Assembly: GCA_964429655.1 (NCBI GenBank)
Contig: CAYSCZ010000001.1
Span: 79,838 to 143,837, forward strand
Reading direction: 5' to 3'
Length of the DNA stretch: 64,000 nucleotides
From: CAYSCZ01 sp964429655
GTDB taxonomy: Bacteria > Bacteroidota > Bacteroidia > Cytophagales > Cyclobacteriaceae
Shown here: positions 41,592-51,318 of the stretch, piece after piece
Numbering within the stretch: position 1 is the first letter of the stretch
Layout: the number at the start of each line of letters is the position of its first letter
Made by a program: the position numbers and the translations under genes
Notes under the pieces: generated by a model
Database searches by the model: none
Seen by the model: only the letters and a program-made list of their open reading frames with translations
Told to the model about the DNA's origin: nothing

Positions 41592-43064
41592 TTATCGACG
41601 GGAGTAGTTTGGTGCCTCCCTGGTGATATGAATGTCATGCGGATGGTTTTCGATTACTCCTGCATTGGTAATACGTGTAAATTTAGCATTATGCAGTTCT
41701 TCGATGTTTTTTGCTCCACAGTATCCCATACCTGCTTTTAAGCCGCCAGTAAGCTGGTACAATACCTCAGACACCAATCCTTTGAATGGTACACGACCCA
41801 CAATCCCTTCCGGAACCAACTTTTTTATATCATCTTCAGCATCTTGAAAATATCTGTCTTTAGAACCTTCCTCCATAGCTTCCACGGAACCCATCCCTCG
41901 ATAGGTCTTATATTTTCTCCCTTCATACAATATTACCTCTCCCGGAGCTTCATCGGTGCCTGCCAGTAATGAACCAACCATAACACAATTTGCACCTCCG
42001 GCAATAGCCTTTACAATATCCCCGGAGAATCTAATCCCACCATCAGCAATGATTGATGTGTCAGTTCCACTAACTGCTTTTGCGCTCTCCATGATTGCGG
42101 TTAACTGAGGCACCCCAATACCTGCAATCACTCTTGTTGTGCAAATACTTCCCGGCCCTACCCCAACTTTAATGGTATCAACACCTGCATCTACTAATGC
42201 TTTGGCACCCTGTTCAGTAGCAACATTTCCAACAATCAAATCAAGATTAGGAAAGTGACTTTTAACTTTTTTGGCGGTTTCTATTACTCCCTTAGAATGA
42301 CCATGGGCCGTGTCTATAGCTACGATGTCCACGCCGGCATTCACTAATGATTTTATTCTGTCAGTAATATCTTCTGTAACCCCTACCGCAGCGCCAACAC
42401 GCAATCTACCAAACGCATCTTTACAAGCATTGGGTCGATCTCTGTTTTTCAGGATATCCTTATAAGTAATCAGTCCGCTTAATTTCCCATCCTTATCAAC
42501 AATTGGGAGTTTTTCAATTTTATACATCTGCAGTATTTTTTCTGCTTCTTCAAGATTTATCTCTGTACCTGCGGTAATCAGGTTCTCTTTGGTCATTATT
42601 TTTTCTACCGGCATACTGAAGTCCTTTTGGAATCTTAAATCACGATTGGTGATTATGCCAATTAGTTTATTGTTTTCGTCAACCACCGGTATACCGCCAA
42701 TCTTATTTTCCCTCATGATCATATCAGCATCTCCCGCAGTGGAATGGACATAAAGTGTGATTGGGTCCAGGATCATACCACTTTGTGAGCGTTTTACTTT
42801 TCTTACCTCAGATGATTGCTTCTCAATGGTCATATTTTTATGGATCATACCAATACCCCCTTCCAGTGCCATTGAGATTGCCAGCTTTGCTTCAGTAACA
42901 GTGTCCATTGCCGCTGATATCAATGGTATGTTTAATTCAATATTTTTGGTAAGTTTTGTTTTGGTTAGAATGTCTCTGGGAAGAACTTCGGAATAGCCGG
43001 GTAAAATCAAGACATCATCGTAAGTGAGTGCCTCCTGAACAATTTTTAATTGATAAGTATTCAT
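41592..43064 (-). CDS. guaB: Inosine-5'-monophosphate dehydrogenase
   Basis: Oxidises IMP to XMP with NAD+, the rate-limiting step to GMP. 490 residues: catalytic TIM barrel with two CBS domains inserted (about 95-210), the loop cysteine in GVGPGSICTTRVIAGIGVP, GGIRFSGDIVKAIAGGANCVMVGSLLAG, and the flap EGSKDRYF. Standard length. A 9-bp inverted repeat lies three bases before its ATG. The next gene on the strand, the membrane PP2C phosphatase, starts 78 bases downstream. Confidence 0.97.
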   Translation of the reverse strand: MNTYQLKIVQEALTYDDVLILPGYSEVLPRDILTKTKLTKNIELNIPLISAAMDTVTEAKLAISMALEGGIGMIHKNMTIEKQSSEVRKVKRSQSGMILDPITLYVHSTAGDADMIMRENKIGGIPVVDENNKLIGIITNRDLRFQKDFSMPVEKIMTKENLITAGTEINLEEAEKILQMYKIEKLPIVDKDGKLSGLITYKDILKNRDRPNACKDAFGRLRVGAAVGVTEDITDRIKSLVNAGVDIVAIDTAHGHSKGVIETAKKVKSHFPNLDLIVGNVATEQGAKALVDAGVDTIKVGVGPGSICTTRVIAGIGVPQLTAIMESAKAVSGTDTSIIADGGIRFSGDIVKAIAGGANCVMVGSLLAGTDEAPGEVILYEGRKYKTYRGMGSVEAMEEGSKDRYFQDAEDDIKKLVPEGIVGRVPFKGLVSEVLYQLTGGLKAGMGYCGAKNIEELHNAKFTRITNAGVIENHPHDIHITREAPNYSRR

Positions 43065-43067
43065 AAT

Positions 43068-43090
43068 GCAAATAATCGAATATTATTTGC
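43068..43090 (-). promoter_or_regulatory. Perfect 9-bp inverted repeat at the guaB start
   Basis: GCAAATAAT at 43068-43076 and ATTATTTGC at 43082-43090, 5-base spacer CGAAT. In the guaB mRNA this would form a hairpin ending three bases before the ATG; as DNA it could be an operator for a dimeric regulator. Either would affect guaB expression. No T-run is present. Confidence 0.5.
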
Positions 43091-43186
43091 GGTGTAAAGC
43101 TAACTAGGAATGCATAGATATAAAACATTATATATTATTTAACCAAGAAAATTCAAGAACTTGTTTATCGCTTTACCATAATCATT

Positions 43187-43765
43187 ATGCCTGATTATTC
43201 AATTCTGGAAGTAGTAGCTGTCGTTTTTGGTTTTGTCAGTGTATGGTTCAACAAACAGGAAAATATACTTGTATACCCAACAGGGCTGGTTTGGATTGTG
43301 ATCTATATTTTTATTACTAATGAAGCCGGATTATACGCTGATATGGGAATTAATTTTTATTATCTGGCAGTTAGTATCTATGGTTGGATAAAATGGTCTC
43401 AAATGAAGCGGTCCACACGGCAACATGTCACCATTACCAAAAATTCTGTTTCGCAGAACCTTACATCAATAGGGACTTTTTTGCTGGGCTTTTTTGTTTT
43501 AAGATTTCTGCTAGCGAAGACAGATAGCGATGTTCCGATATGGGACGCTATTACAACTTCTTCTTCAATAGTGGCCATGTGGTTAATGTCAAAAAAGAAA
43601 ATAGAAAACTGGATGGCCTGGTTTGTGACCAACACCATTTCAATACCGCTTTATTATGTGAAAGGACTTCCTTTTACAAGTTTTCAATATATGGTTTTCA
43701 CTGCTTTAACCATCAGTGGTTATATCTCCTGGAGGAAGAAACTCAATTATTCTCAAGAGGAATAA
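43187..43765 (+). CDS. pnuC: Nicotinamide riboside transporter PnuC family
   Basis: Membrane carrier of the PnuC family, which takes up vitamin precursors such as nicotinamide riboside or thiamin. 192 residues with about six to seven hydrophobic segments and the family signatures VFGFVSVWFNKQENILVYPTG, YADMGINFYYLAVSIYGW, and the end segment NWMAWFVTNTISIPLYYVKGL. The Trp-rich helices are typical. No TPP riboswitch or NAD-type riboswitch was seen upstream, and no adjacent kinase shows which vitamin is carried. It overlaps the end of the convergent MurF-Alr gene by 13 bases. Confidence 0.9.
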   Translation: MPDYSILEVVAVVFGFVSVWFNKQENILVYPTGLVWIVIYIFITNEAGLYADMGINFYYLAVSIYGWIKWSQMKRSTRQHVTITKNSVSQNLTSIGTFLLGFFVLRFLLAKTDSDVPIWDAITTSSSIVAMWLMSKKKIENWMAWFVTNTISIPLYYVKGLPFTSFQYMVFTALTISGYISWRKKLNYSQEE

Positions 43766-46170
43766 TACAGTCTTTTGACCCTGCTGCTGACAGCACTTAT
43801 TAGCTCATAAGGTATGGTATCGATTTTTTTTGCCTGCTCAGAAATATTAATATCTTCCCCGTAGACTATTACCTCATCTCCTTCGCTTGCATTGACATTA
43901 CTTAAATCAATCATCGTCATGTCCATACAAATTTTCCCAACAGTAGCTGCATGCCGTTGATTCACAGAAACTTTTCCAACACCATTACTAAATGCCCGGC
44001 TAAATCCATCGGCATAACCCACCGGAATAATACCTATAAGCATATCTTTTGTCGCTTCATATGAGCCGCCATAGCCAATAAACTCACCCTTATCAACTTT
44101 TTTTATTTGAGTGATAAATGTTCTTAATGTGCAAATATTTTGTAATTGGTCAGCTATTTTATTGCTGGTGTCAAAGCCATAAAGACCAATACCAAGCCTG
44201 ACCATGTTGTACTGTTTCTCAGGATAGTTTATTATTCCGGTGGAGTTTAAAATATGCCTTGTAGGGTTTTGCCTGAGATTATTTGTAAGTTTTTTCATTG
44301 CTACCTCAAATTTCTCAAACTGACTTTTGGTATAAAATTCATGTTTAGGGTTATCAGAGGCAGCAAGGTGCGACATAATACCTTTTACGCTAATGTTTTC
44401 AGAGCCAATTATTTCAACTAATTCATCCAGTTCCCTCACTTTTATCCCCAGACGGTTCATACCAGTTTCGATTTTTAGATGGATAGCTGGAGTTGATTCT
44501 CTTTGCCCGAAATAATTTATAAAAGATCTTAACAGGCTCAGGCTGTAAATCTCAGGCTCTAAATTATAAGCTGCTAGCAAGTCAAATGAATCTTCTGTAG
44601 GATTCATTACCATAATTGGCAGAAATATCCCCTGTTCTCTTAGATCAACTCCTTCATCAGTGTAGGCAACACCAAGATAATCCACCTGGTTATACTGCAT
44701 ATGTTCTGCTATTTCTTTAGCTCCCGCCCCATATCCAAAGGCCTTAACCATCACCATCACTTTGGTTTCAGGTTTCAAAAATGATCGATATATATTAAGA
44801 TTATGTGTCAGTGCATCAAGGTCAATTTCAAAGATTGTCCTGTGTATTTTCAGCTCTAAGTTTTGAGCAATCTTCTCAAAATGAAATTGTCTACTACCCT
44901 TTATCAGTATGATCTCATTTTTAAACCTCAGATTGGATCTAAGAAAATCCTCAGTACCTTCAAACGGATAAAAATCAAAATGATTCGATTGAGCCAGTAC
45001 ATTAATAGCCTCTCCAACTCCAATCACTTTGGTAATTCCTTTTTCACACAAGATATCAGATAATTTTTCATAGAGGCTTTCTTTGGACATACCCGTCTGG
45101 TATAGGTCAGAGAGTATGGCTGTTTTTGCTTTCCCTTTATTTTGTTGACTTAAGAAATCCAGCGCTACTTCAATTCCGGTAATATCATTATTGTAAGCAT
45201 CATTGATGATGGTGCAATTATTTTTTCCTTCTTTTTTATCCAACCGCATATTAATGGTAGGCAATGATTGGACATCATGAACGATATCGGAAATGTCAAA
45301 CCCTAAACAGATTATTGCAGATAAACAATGCATTAAGTTTTCGAAGAAAACTTTATCAGTTTTTGGCACTTTGATCACCTTTTCATTTTGCTTCCATCTG
45401 ACATGCAGACTATGCATTTGAAAGAAAGCATTTATAAAACCTTTGCCATGAAAAGACCACGGGAATAACCGCTCAGTATCAATAGCTTGATTTAGTTGAA
45501 CGTCGATATCATGATGATCCCTGCAATAAATTACTTTTTCACAGCTTCGAAAGAGCTTGGATTTCTCGATTATTTTTTGGCTTTGATTCTCGAAACCGGC
45601 GCTATGGGCCATTCCTATGTTGGTGAAAATCCCCATTGTTGGTTGAATGATGCTTTCAAGGTTCTGCATTTCATCACGGCCAGCTATTCCTGCTTCAAAA
45701 ATCCCCAGTTTGTGCCATTCATTTATTTCCCAAACTGATAGTGGCACACCTATCTGGGAGTTATAACTTTTAGGGCTTTTTATTATGGGTAATTTTTTGT
45801 GAAGAAGGTGAAATAACCATTCTTTAACAATGGTTTTTCCATTGCTTCCTGTAATGCCTATGGAAGGCAAAGGAAATTGTTCTCTGTGATAAGTAGCTAT
45901 AGCTTGAAGTGCATCGACAGCGTCTTTTACTAATAAGAAATTGCAATTTTCATAATTCTCAAAAGAGATGTATTCTGTAGAAATCACAAACTGACGGACG
46001 CCCCTGGAATATGCTTCGTCTATGTATTTATGTCCGTCATTGGTATTGGTAACAATGCAAAAGAAAACACCTCCTTTTATGCCATAAGCAATACGGGAAT
46101 CGATCATCAGTTTTGTGACAACCCAATCCTCATGGAACCTGACAAATTCCCCATCGCAGATATTAGCCAA
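43753..46170 (-). CDS. Bifunctional UDP-MurNAc-tripeptide D-Ala-D-Ala ligase / alanine racemase
   Basis: Fusion of MurF (about 1-430) and alanine racemase (about 440-805), a layout known in Bacteroidota. MurF: GITGSNGKTIVKEW (ATP loop near residue 108), AGIAGRDEMQ, MAHSAGFENQSQKI. Alanine racemase: PLP lysine in VMVMVKAFGYGAGA (near 474), IKIETGMNRLG-like region HLKIETGMNRLG, and PVGYADGFSRAF. Both halves seem complete, so one protein makes D-Ala and adds D-Ala-D-Ala to the cell-wall precursor. The start is TTG at 46170; a CTG at 46185 would give RFTDLANIC and fits the family N-terminus slightly better. No ATG is available. Confidence 0.93.
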   Translation of the reverse strand: MANICDGEFVRFHEDWVVTKLMIDSRIAYGIKGGVFFCIVTNTNDGHKYIDEAYSRGVRQFVISTEYISFENYENCNFLLVKDAVDALQAIATYHREQFPLPSIGITGSNGKTIVKEWLFHLLHKKLPIIKSPKSYNSQIGVPLSVWEINEWHKLGIFEAGIAGRDEMQNLESIIQPTMGIFTNIGMAHSAGFENQSQKIIEKSKLFRSCEKVIYCRDHHDIDVQLNQAIDTERLFPWSFHGKGFINAFFQMHSLHVRWKQNEKVIKVPKTDKVFFENLMHCLSAIICLGFDISDIVHDVQSLPTINMRLDKKEGKNNCTIINDAYNNDITGIEVALDFLSQQNKGKAKTAILSDLYQTGMSKESLYEKLSDILCEKGITKVIGVGEAINVLAQSNHFDFYPFEGTEDFLRSNLRFKNEIILIKGSRQFHFEKIAQNLELKIHRTIFEIDLDALTHNLNIYRSFLKPETKVMVMVKAFGYGAGAKEIAEHMQYNQVDYLGVAYTDEGVDLREQGIFLPIMVMNPTEDSFDLLAAYNLEPEIYSLSLLRSFINYFGQRESTPAIHLKIETGMNRLGIKVRELDELVEIIGSENISVKGIMSHLAASDNPKHEFYTKSQFEKFEVAMKKLTNNLRQNPTRHILNSTGIINYPEKQYNMVRLGIGLYGFDTSNKIADQLQNICTLRTFITQIKKVDKGEFIGYGGSYEATKDMLIGIIPVGYADGFSRAFSNGVGKVSVNQRHAATVGKICMDMTMIDLSNVNASEGDEVIVYGEDINISEQAKKIDTIPYELISAVSSRVKRLYYSS

Positions 46171-46232
46171 GTCAGTAAATCTCAGGAAGTGCTCGATGCT
46201 ATCGAATGTTTAGGATTTGAACTTTATTCAGA

Positions 46233-47072
46233 TCAATAATCATGAAAAGTAAGCAAAGGGATCTTAATATCAATCGCGATATTTTTAGAAACACTTTTCT
46301 TAAAAACCCGCTCGAACAAACTATGCTTTTTAGGTATTAAAACCAGCATGTCCAGGTCATGTTCATCAATAAAATCCTTGATACCATGTATTACGTATTC
46401 ATCTTCTTCCGTGTAAAATACACAATCGACACCCGGGAATTTTTCATTTATTGATTTCGCAATTCTACTTCCTTCGAAGTGCTCATTGGTTATCAGATGT
46501 TTCACAACACTAAAGACCAACAGCTTGGCATCGAAAGTTTTTGCTAGCTTATGGATAATATCTAACCTGCCTATTTTATGAACCGCTTCAAACTCTGAGG
46601 CAAAGCCTATTATTTTAGGATAAAAAGCATCAAGGTTTCCAGGTACCACTAAAACGGGTATTTCTGAAAAACCGATCACATCTGTACTGTGTGTTCCTAA
46701 AAGGTGGTCAGTTTTTTCATGATTAGCCCTGGTTCCCATAACGATGAGGTCGGCATCTGTTTCTTTAGAAGCACTGTAAATAGCGTCAGTCAGATAGGAC
46801 ACGAACTTTTCTGAATCATGGGGCACATCTTTTAGCTCAATTATTTCTTTTTCTAACTCCTGAAAGAAATTTTGAACCTGCTCTTCATAATCAGCGATAA
46901 TAGGCTCAATGAATGTTCCGGCACCAATATCCGAATGTGGTACATGGATATGGACAGCATTGATCATGTGTATTTTTGATCCCCACTCTTTGGCAAGCCT
47001 TATAGCAACCTTTAATGCTTTCTTAGAGCATTCCGAAAAATCAATAGGAACCAATATGTTATTAATATCCAT
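46233..47072 (-). CDS. Universal stress protein, tandem UspA domains
   Basis: A 279-residue cytoplasmic protein with two Usp domains. Domain 1 (about 1-150) has NILVPIDFSECSKKALKVAIRLA and the nucleotide-binding pattern VMGTRANHEKTDHLLGTHS. Domain 2 (about 150-279) is shorter and lacks a clear G-x2-G-x9-G(S/T) loop, ending with KHSLFERVFKKSVSKN. So only the first domain is expected to bind ATP. It is divergent from ppk1, a pairing that suggests a stress-response role but proves nothing. Confidence 0.88.
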   Translation of the reverse strand: MDINNILVPIDFSECSKKALKVAIRLAKEWGSKIHMINAVHIHVPHSDIGAGTFIEPIIADYEEQVQNFFQELEKEIIELKDVPHDSEKFVSYLTDAIYSASKETDADLIVMGTRANHEKTDHLLGTHSTDVIGFSEIPVLVVPGNLDAFYPKIIGFASEFEAVHKIGRLDIIHKLAKTFDAKLLVFSVVKHLITNEHFEGSRIAKSINEKFPGVDCVFYTEEDEYVIHGIKDFIDEHDLDMLVLIPKKHSLFERVFKKSVSKNIAIDIKIPLLTFHDY

Positions 47073-47170
47073 AATTATGCAATGAATTAATAAAAGTTTA
47101 TTAACTAAAAATAAGCCTAAACTACTACATTTATTCTGACTTTAGTCATTAGAAAAGCTGTAAAATTACT

Positions 47171-49237
47171 ATGAAAGACCAACCAATCTATTATGACAGG
47201 GACCTAAGCTGGCTCTCCTTTAATTACCGGGTATTAATGGAAGCCAGGGATAAAGCCAATCCCTTATATGAAAGAATAAAATTTTTAGCAATATACTCTG
47301 CTAATTTAGATGAATTTTTTAGGGTCAGGGTTGCGGGAATAAGAAGTCTTTCTCGAATTGATAAAGAAAAAATTAATATACAGTCGGAAATATCGGAACC
47401 TAAGCGTCTGTTAAAAACTATCCATACGAAAGTTACCGAGCAACTCAATGTGTATGGGGATGCATTGAATGAAGTTTTTGGAGAATTGAAAGCTAAAGGT
47501 GTTTGTGTGCTTGAAGATAGCGTTTACACCGAAAAGCAAAAAGAGAAGATATTATACTTTTTCAAAACTAAGGTGCTTGCATTTCTTAAACCATATGTGT
47601 TCGGAAAAAACTCGGGGGAACCCTTTCTAAATAATAGGCAGTTGTATCTCGCGTTGACTATCAAAAAGAAAGCCTCCACAGAGAAAGAATATGCATATTT
47701 GAATGTACCATCAGATAAACTGCCTAGGTTTTTTCAATTGCCATCAGAAAACGGTACTTACTATTTCACTTATCTTGACGATATCATAAGAGCCCATCTG
47801 GATTTTGTCTTCCCTGACTATGAAATTTTAGAATGCAAGAGCATCAAACTGAATAAAGATGCAGACCTCCATATTGATGATGAGTTTAGCGGCGATCTCG
47901 TTGAAAAAATCGAAAAACAAATAAAAAAAAGAAACCTTGGCGAGCCATCACGATTTCTTTACGATAAAACGACATCAGCTGATCTAATTGATTTCCTCTC
48001 TGAAAAATTTGAATTGTTTGCTGAAGATAAAGTCCCCGGAGGACGTTATCACAATTTAAATGACTATATGAAACTACCGAACCCAGTGGGCAGTGATGTT
48101 GAAATCCAAAAACTTAAACCTATTAAGCATCAGGGTTTAGAAAGCAAACGGTCAATTTTTTCAGTTATCGAAGAAAAGGATCAGATCCTCCATTTTCCTT
48201 ACCATTCATATGATTACATTCTTCAATTTTTTAATCAGGCTGCCATAGACCCATTTGTAAAAGAAATCAACGTAACTTTTTACAGGATGGCTGAAGAGAG
48301 CTTTATAGGTGATGCCCTCATAAGTGCCGCCCAAAATGGAAAAAAGGTCATGGTTTTTATGGAGCTTAAAGCAAGGTTTGACGAAGAAAACAATCTTAAA
48401 TGGGCTTCCAGGATGAATGAAGCTGGCATCACCATTATTTATAGCATACCGGGCCTAAAAGTTCACGCAAAGGTTGCATTGATTAAAAAAACCTGCAAGG
48501 ACGGATCATTGAAAAAATTTGGTTTCTTCGGTACAGGCAACCTGAACGAAAATACAGCAAGAATATATGTAGACCATGCGCTATTAACATGTCACCATGA
48601 AATGACTGATGAACTATCAAGTGTATTCAGGTTCTTATATAAAAGAAAGGATCCTGCACACTTTAAACACCTGATGGTGTCACAGTTTAATATTCTGGAG
48701 GGATTCTATGCCCTAATCGATAATGAAATAAGTATTGCAAAGCAAGGCAGGGATGCGCGAATAACCATCAAACTCAATAATATAGAAGAAAAGAATATCA
48801 TTGATAAGCTGTATGAAGCTAGCCAGGCCGGGGTTCAAATTAGGATGATCGTTCGTGGAATTTGCTGCCTCCGCCCGGGCATTAAAGGGCTGAGTGAAAA
48901 TATCTATATCTCGCGAATTGTTGATAGGTTTTTAGAGCACGCCAGAATATTCGTTTTTCACAATGATGGGGATGAAAAAATATATCTGGGTTCAGCAGAT
49001 TGGATGAAAAGGAATCTTTACCGTCGGGTAGAGGTAACTTTCCCGATTTATAACAACAGCATTAAAGACCAAATTAAACGCATTTTAGATTATCAAATCA
49101 ATGATACCGTCAAATCGGTTCAATTAAATCAAGACCTGCAAAATATTCCCATTGAAAATATTAACAATGTTCGGTCCCAGTTGGCCATCTATGACTATGT
49201 AAAGAAACTTGAGGGATCAAATGGCATGAAGATCTGA
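47171..49237 (+). CDS. ppk1: Polyphosphate kinase 1
   Basis: Makes inorganic polyphosphate from ATP through a phospho-histidine. 688 residues with YYDRDLSWLSFNYRVL, YANLDEFF-like SANLDEFFRVRVAGI, KVMVFMELKARFDEENN, catalytic His in GLKVHAKVALI (about 431) and second His in LEHARIFVFHNDG (about 590), matching the spacing of the two essential histidines of the E. coli enzyme; FGTGNLNENTARIY and SADWMKRNLYRRVE are also present. A Ppx/GppA-type polyphosphatase lies at 61.7 kb, not in the same operon. Confidence 0.97.
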   Translation: MKDQPIYYDRDLSWLSFNYRVLMEARDKANPLYERIKFLAIYSANLDEFFRVRVAGIRSLSRIDKEKINIQSEISEPKRLLKTIHTKVTEQLNVYGDALNEVFGELKAKGVCVLEDSVYTEKQKEKILYFFKTKVLAFLKPYVFGKNSGEPFLNNRQLYLALTIKKKASTEKEYAYLNVPSDKLPRFFQLPSENGTYYFTYLDDIIRAHLDFVFPDYEILECKSIKLNKDADLHIDDEFSGDLVEKIEKQIKKRNLGEPSRFLYDKTTSADLIDFLSEKFELFAEDKVPGGRYHNLNDYMKLPNPVGSDVEIQKLKPIKHQGLESKRSIFSVIEEKDQILHFPYHSYDYILQFFNQAAIDPFVKEINVTFYRMAEESFIGDALISAAQNGKKVMVFMELKARFDEENNLKWASRMNEAGITIIYSIPGLKVHAKVALIKKTCKDGSLKKFGFFGTGNLNENTARIYVDHALLTCHHEMTDELSSVFRFLYKRKDPAHFKHLMVSQFNILEGFYALIDNEISIAKQGRDARITIKLNNIEEKNIIDKLYEASQAGVQIRMIVRGICCLRPGIKGLSENIYISRIVDRFLEHARIFVFHNDGDEKIYLGSADWMKRNLYRRVEVTFPIYNNSIKDQIKRILDYQINDTVKSVQLNQDLQNIPIENINNVRSQLAIYDYVKKLEGSNGMKI

Positions 49238-49245
49238 AATTCGCC

Positions 49246-49295
49246 TGCCAAAGTGTCATTTTTGAAACATAGGGTTGCATGTGGAATAAATTTTG
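49246..49295 (+). promoter_or_regulatory. Candidate promoter and repeat element upstream of htpG
   Basis: TGCCA-AAG-TGTCA at 49246-49258 is a short direct repeat (TGYCA twice). Just after it, TTTG at 49261-49264 and TAAATTTTG at 49287-49295 resemble the Bacteroidota -33 and -7 boxes (22 bases apart, one extra T). The chaperone gene starts at 49329. A heat-shock control element is possible. Confidence 0.4.
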
Positions 49296-49328
49296 AACTG
49301 AGAAGAGATGAGTTAAAATCAATTAGTC

Positions 49329-51221
49329 ATGCAAGAAAAAGGTACATTATCAATCCACACAGAAAATATATTTCCCATAATCAAAAAGTTTCTTTATTCC
49401 GATCATGAAATATTCCTCCGGGAACTCATCTCAAATGCAGTTGATGCATCACAAAAAATAAAGCGTATGGCCTCAATTGGCGAGTATCAGGAGGAACTTG
49501 GGGACTTAATCATCGATGTTAGTTTCAACAAAAACCTAAAAACCATCACCATCAGCGATAAAGGCGTCGGCATGGCAGCTGATGAAATAAAGAAGTATAT
49601 CAATCAGATAGCTTTCTCAGGAGCCTCTGAGTTTCTTGAAAAGTATAAAGATAAAGGAGAAGACCAACAGATCATAGGTTTTTTTGGGTTGGGTTTTTAC
49701 TCGGCCTTTATGGTTTCAAAGAAGGTTGAGATTATCACCAAGTCTTATCAGCAAGATGCGGAACCGGCCCAATGGGTTTGTGATGGAACTACAGAATTTG
49801 AGATTAACAAGGCTGTCAAAAAAGAGAGAGGTACAGATATCATTCTGCATGTAAATGAGGACTCAGAAGAATTTCTTGATGAAGTCAGGCTGCAGGGTAT
49901 TATGGATAAGTATTGCAAGTTTATGCCCGTGACTATCCGGTTTGGACAGAAAGATAAAAGCGTTGAAGATGGAAAAGATAAAGATGGCAACACAAAATAT
50001 AAGACGATAAAGGTTGACAACATCATTAATGATACCGTGCCGCTGTGGACAAAATCTCCCAGTGATTTAAAAGATGAAGATTATCTGAATTTTTATAAAA
50101 CATTATATCCATTTTCCGAGGATCCTTTATTCTGGATTCATTTAAATGTAGATTATCCATTTAACCTAACCGGCATATTATATTTCCCTAAAGTCAAGAG
50201 CGATTTTGAACTTCAAAAGAATAAGATACAACTTTACTCAAAACAAGTATTTATTACGGATGAAGTCAAGAATGTCGTTCCTGAGTTCCTCATGCTTTTA
50301 CATGGTGTAATTGACTCACCTGATATCCCGTTGAATGTTTCCAGAAGTTATCTGCAATCTGACAGCAATGTCAAAAAGATAAATAACTACGTTACTAAAA
50401 AGGTTGCAGACAAGCTTGGAGAATTATTTAAAAACGACAGAGCTGCCTATGAAAAAAAATGGAGTGACATTGGAATATTTGTAAAATATGGCATGATCTC
50501 AGAAGAAAAGTTTGATGAGAAAGCAAAAGATTTTGCTTTATTAAAAAATGTTGAAGATAAATATCACACGGTAGAAGAATACAAAGAATTTATCAAGGCC
50601 ACCCAAACGGATAAGGATAAAAACACCGTCATTTTATATGCAACGGATGCCCAGAAGCAACATGCTTATGTGGAGACAGCCAAGAAAAGAGGTTATGATG
50701 TGCTAATATTTGATGGTATCCTGGATAGTCATTATATCAACCATCTGGAACAAAAAAATGACAAAGTCTCAATCAAGCGTGTAGATTCGGATATTGTAGA
50801 TAAACTCATCGATAAAGATGAAAAACGCGAATCTGTGCTTAGCGATAAGGAAAAAGACGCACTAAAGCAGGTTTTTGAAAATTCAATCAATAATAAAAAT
50901 GCAACGGTCGTGATGGAAAACCTTTCACCAGAAGATATGCCGGTGATCGTAACCATGCCTGAATTTATGAGGAGAATGAAAGATATGCAAAAAGCTGGTG
51001 GCAGCCCAATGATGATGATGGGTGATTTTCCTGATCAAATAACCGTTTCTGTTAACTCAAACCATCGATTGATATCAAAGATTAACAAGTTGGAAGATGA
51101 AAATGAGAAAAAACAACTGGTAAAGCAAGGTTATGATTTAGCACTTCTATCTCAGAATATGTTATCTGGCGCCGACTTAACAAATTTTATTAAAAGAAGT
51201 ATTGAAATAACTACTGTATAA
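49329..51221 (+). CDS. htpG: Molecular chaperone HtpG (Hsp90)
   Basis: ATP-dependent chaperone. 630 residues: N-terminal GHKL ATPase with ELISNAVDASQKI, SDKGVGM, GFFGLGFYSAFMV; middle domain with PLWTKSPSDL, LDFFPK-like NLTGILYFPK, GVIDSPDIPLNVSRSYLQ; and a C-terminal dimerisation domain ending KRSIEITTV. A 10-residue methionine-rich stretch (GGSPMMMMGDFP) precedes the C-terminal helices. Length is as expected. It follows ppk1 with a 91-base gap containing a candidate control element, and a terminator follows. Confidence 0.97.
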   Translation: MQEKGTLSIHTENIFPIIKKFLYSDHEIFLRELISNAVDASQKIKRMASIGEYQEELGDLIIDVSFNKNLKTITISDKGVGMAADEIKKYINQIAFSGASEFLEKYKDKGEDQQIIGFFGLGFYSAFMVSKKVEIITKSYQQDAEPAQWVCDGTTEFEINKAVKKERGTDIILHVNEDSEEFLDEVRLQGIMDKYCKFMPVTIRFGQKDKSVEDGKDKDGNTKYKTIKVDNIINDTVPLWTKSPSDLKDEDYLNFYKTLYPFSEDPLFWIHLNVDYPFNLTGILYFPKVKSDFELQKNKIQLYSKQVFITDEVKNVVPEFLMLLHGVIDSPDIPLNVSRSYLQSDSNVKKINNYVTKKVADKLGELFKNDRAAYEKKWSDIGIFVKYGMISEEKFDEKAKDFALLKNVEDKYHTVEEYKEFIKATQTDKDKNTVILYATDAQKQHAYVETAKKRGYDVLIFDGILDSHYINHLEQKNDKVSIKRVDSDIVDKLIDKDEKRESVLSDKEKDALKQVFENSINNKNATVVMENLSPEDMPVIVTMPEFMRRMKDMQKAGGSPMMMMGDFPDQITVSVNSNHRLISKINKLEDENEKKQLVKQGYDLALLSQNMLSGADLTNFIKRSIEITTV

Positions 51222-51242
51222 AAAATATTTTCGTCAATTTTC

Positions 51243-51271
51243 ATGGCCGGTTTTTTAGCTGGCCATTTTTA
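51243..51271 (+). terminator. Intrinsic terminator after htpG
   Basis: Stem ATGGCCGG/CTGGCCAT (six base pairs plus two weaker ones) with a T-rich 10-base loop, then a TTTTTATTT tract. It ends about 48 bases before the next gene's ATG. Confidence 0.8.
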
Positions 51272-51318
51272 TTTATAATTTGAACCCCTCATATTCGTTA
51301 AACAAAAAAAACCAATAC

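Noticed and set aside
43091..43186. Riboswitch upstream of pnuC
   Set aside because: No TPP, preQ1 or NAD-type conserved core could be picked out in the 96-base leader region.
43540..43803. 87-residue plus-strand frame overlapping pnuC and the end of murF-alr
   Set aside because: Out of frame with both conserved genes and without recognisable features.
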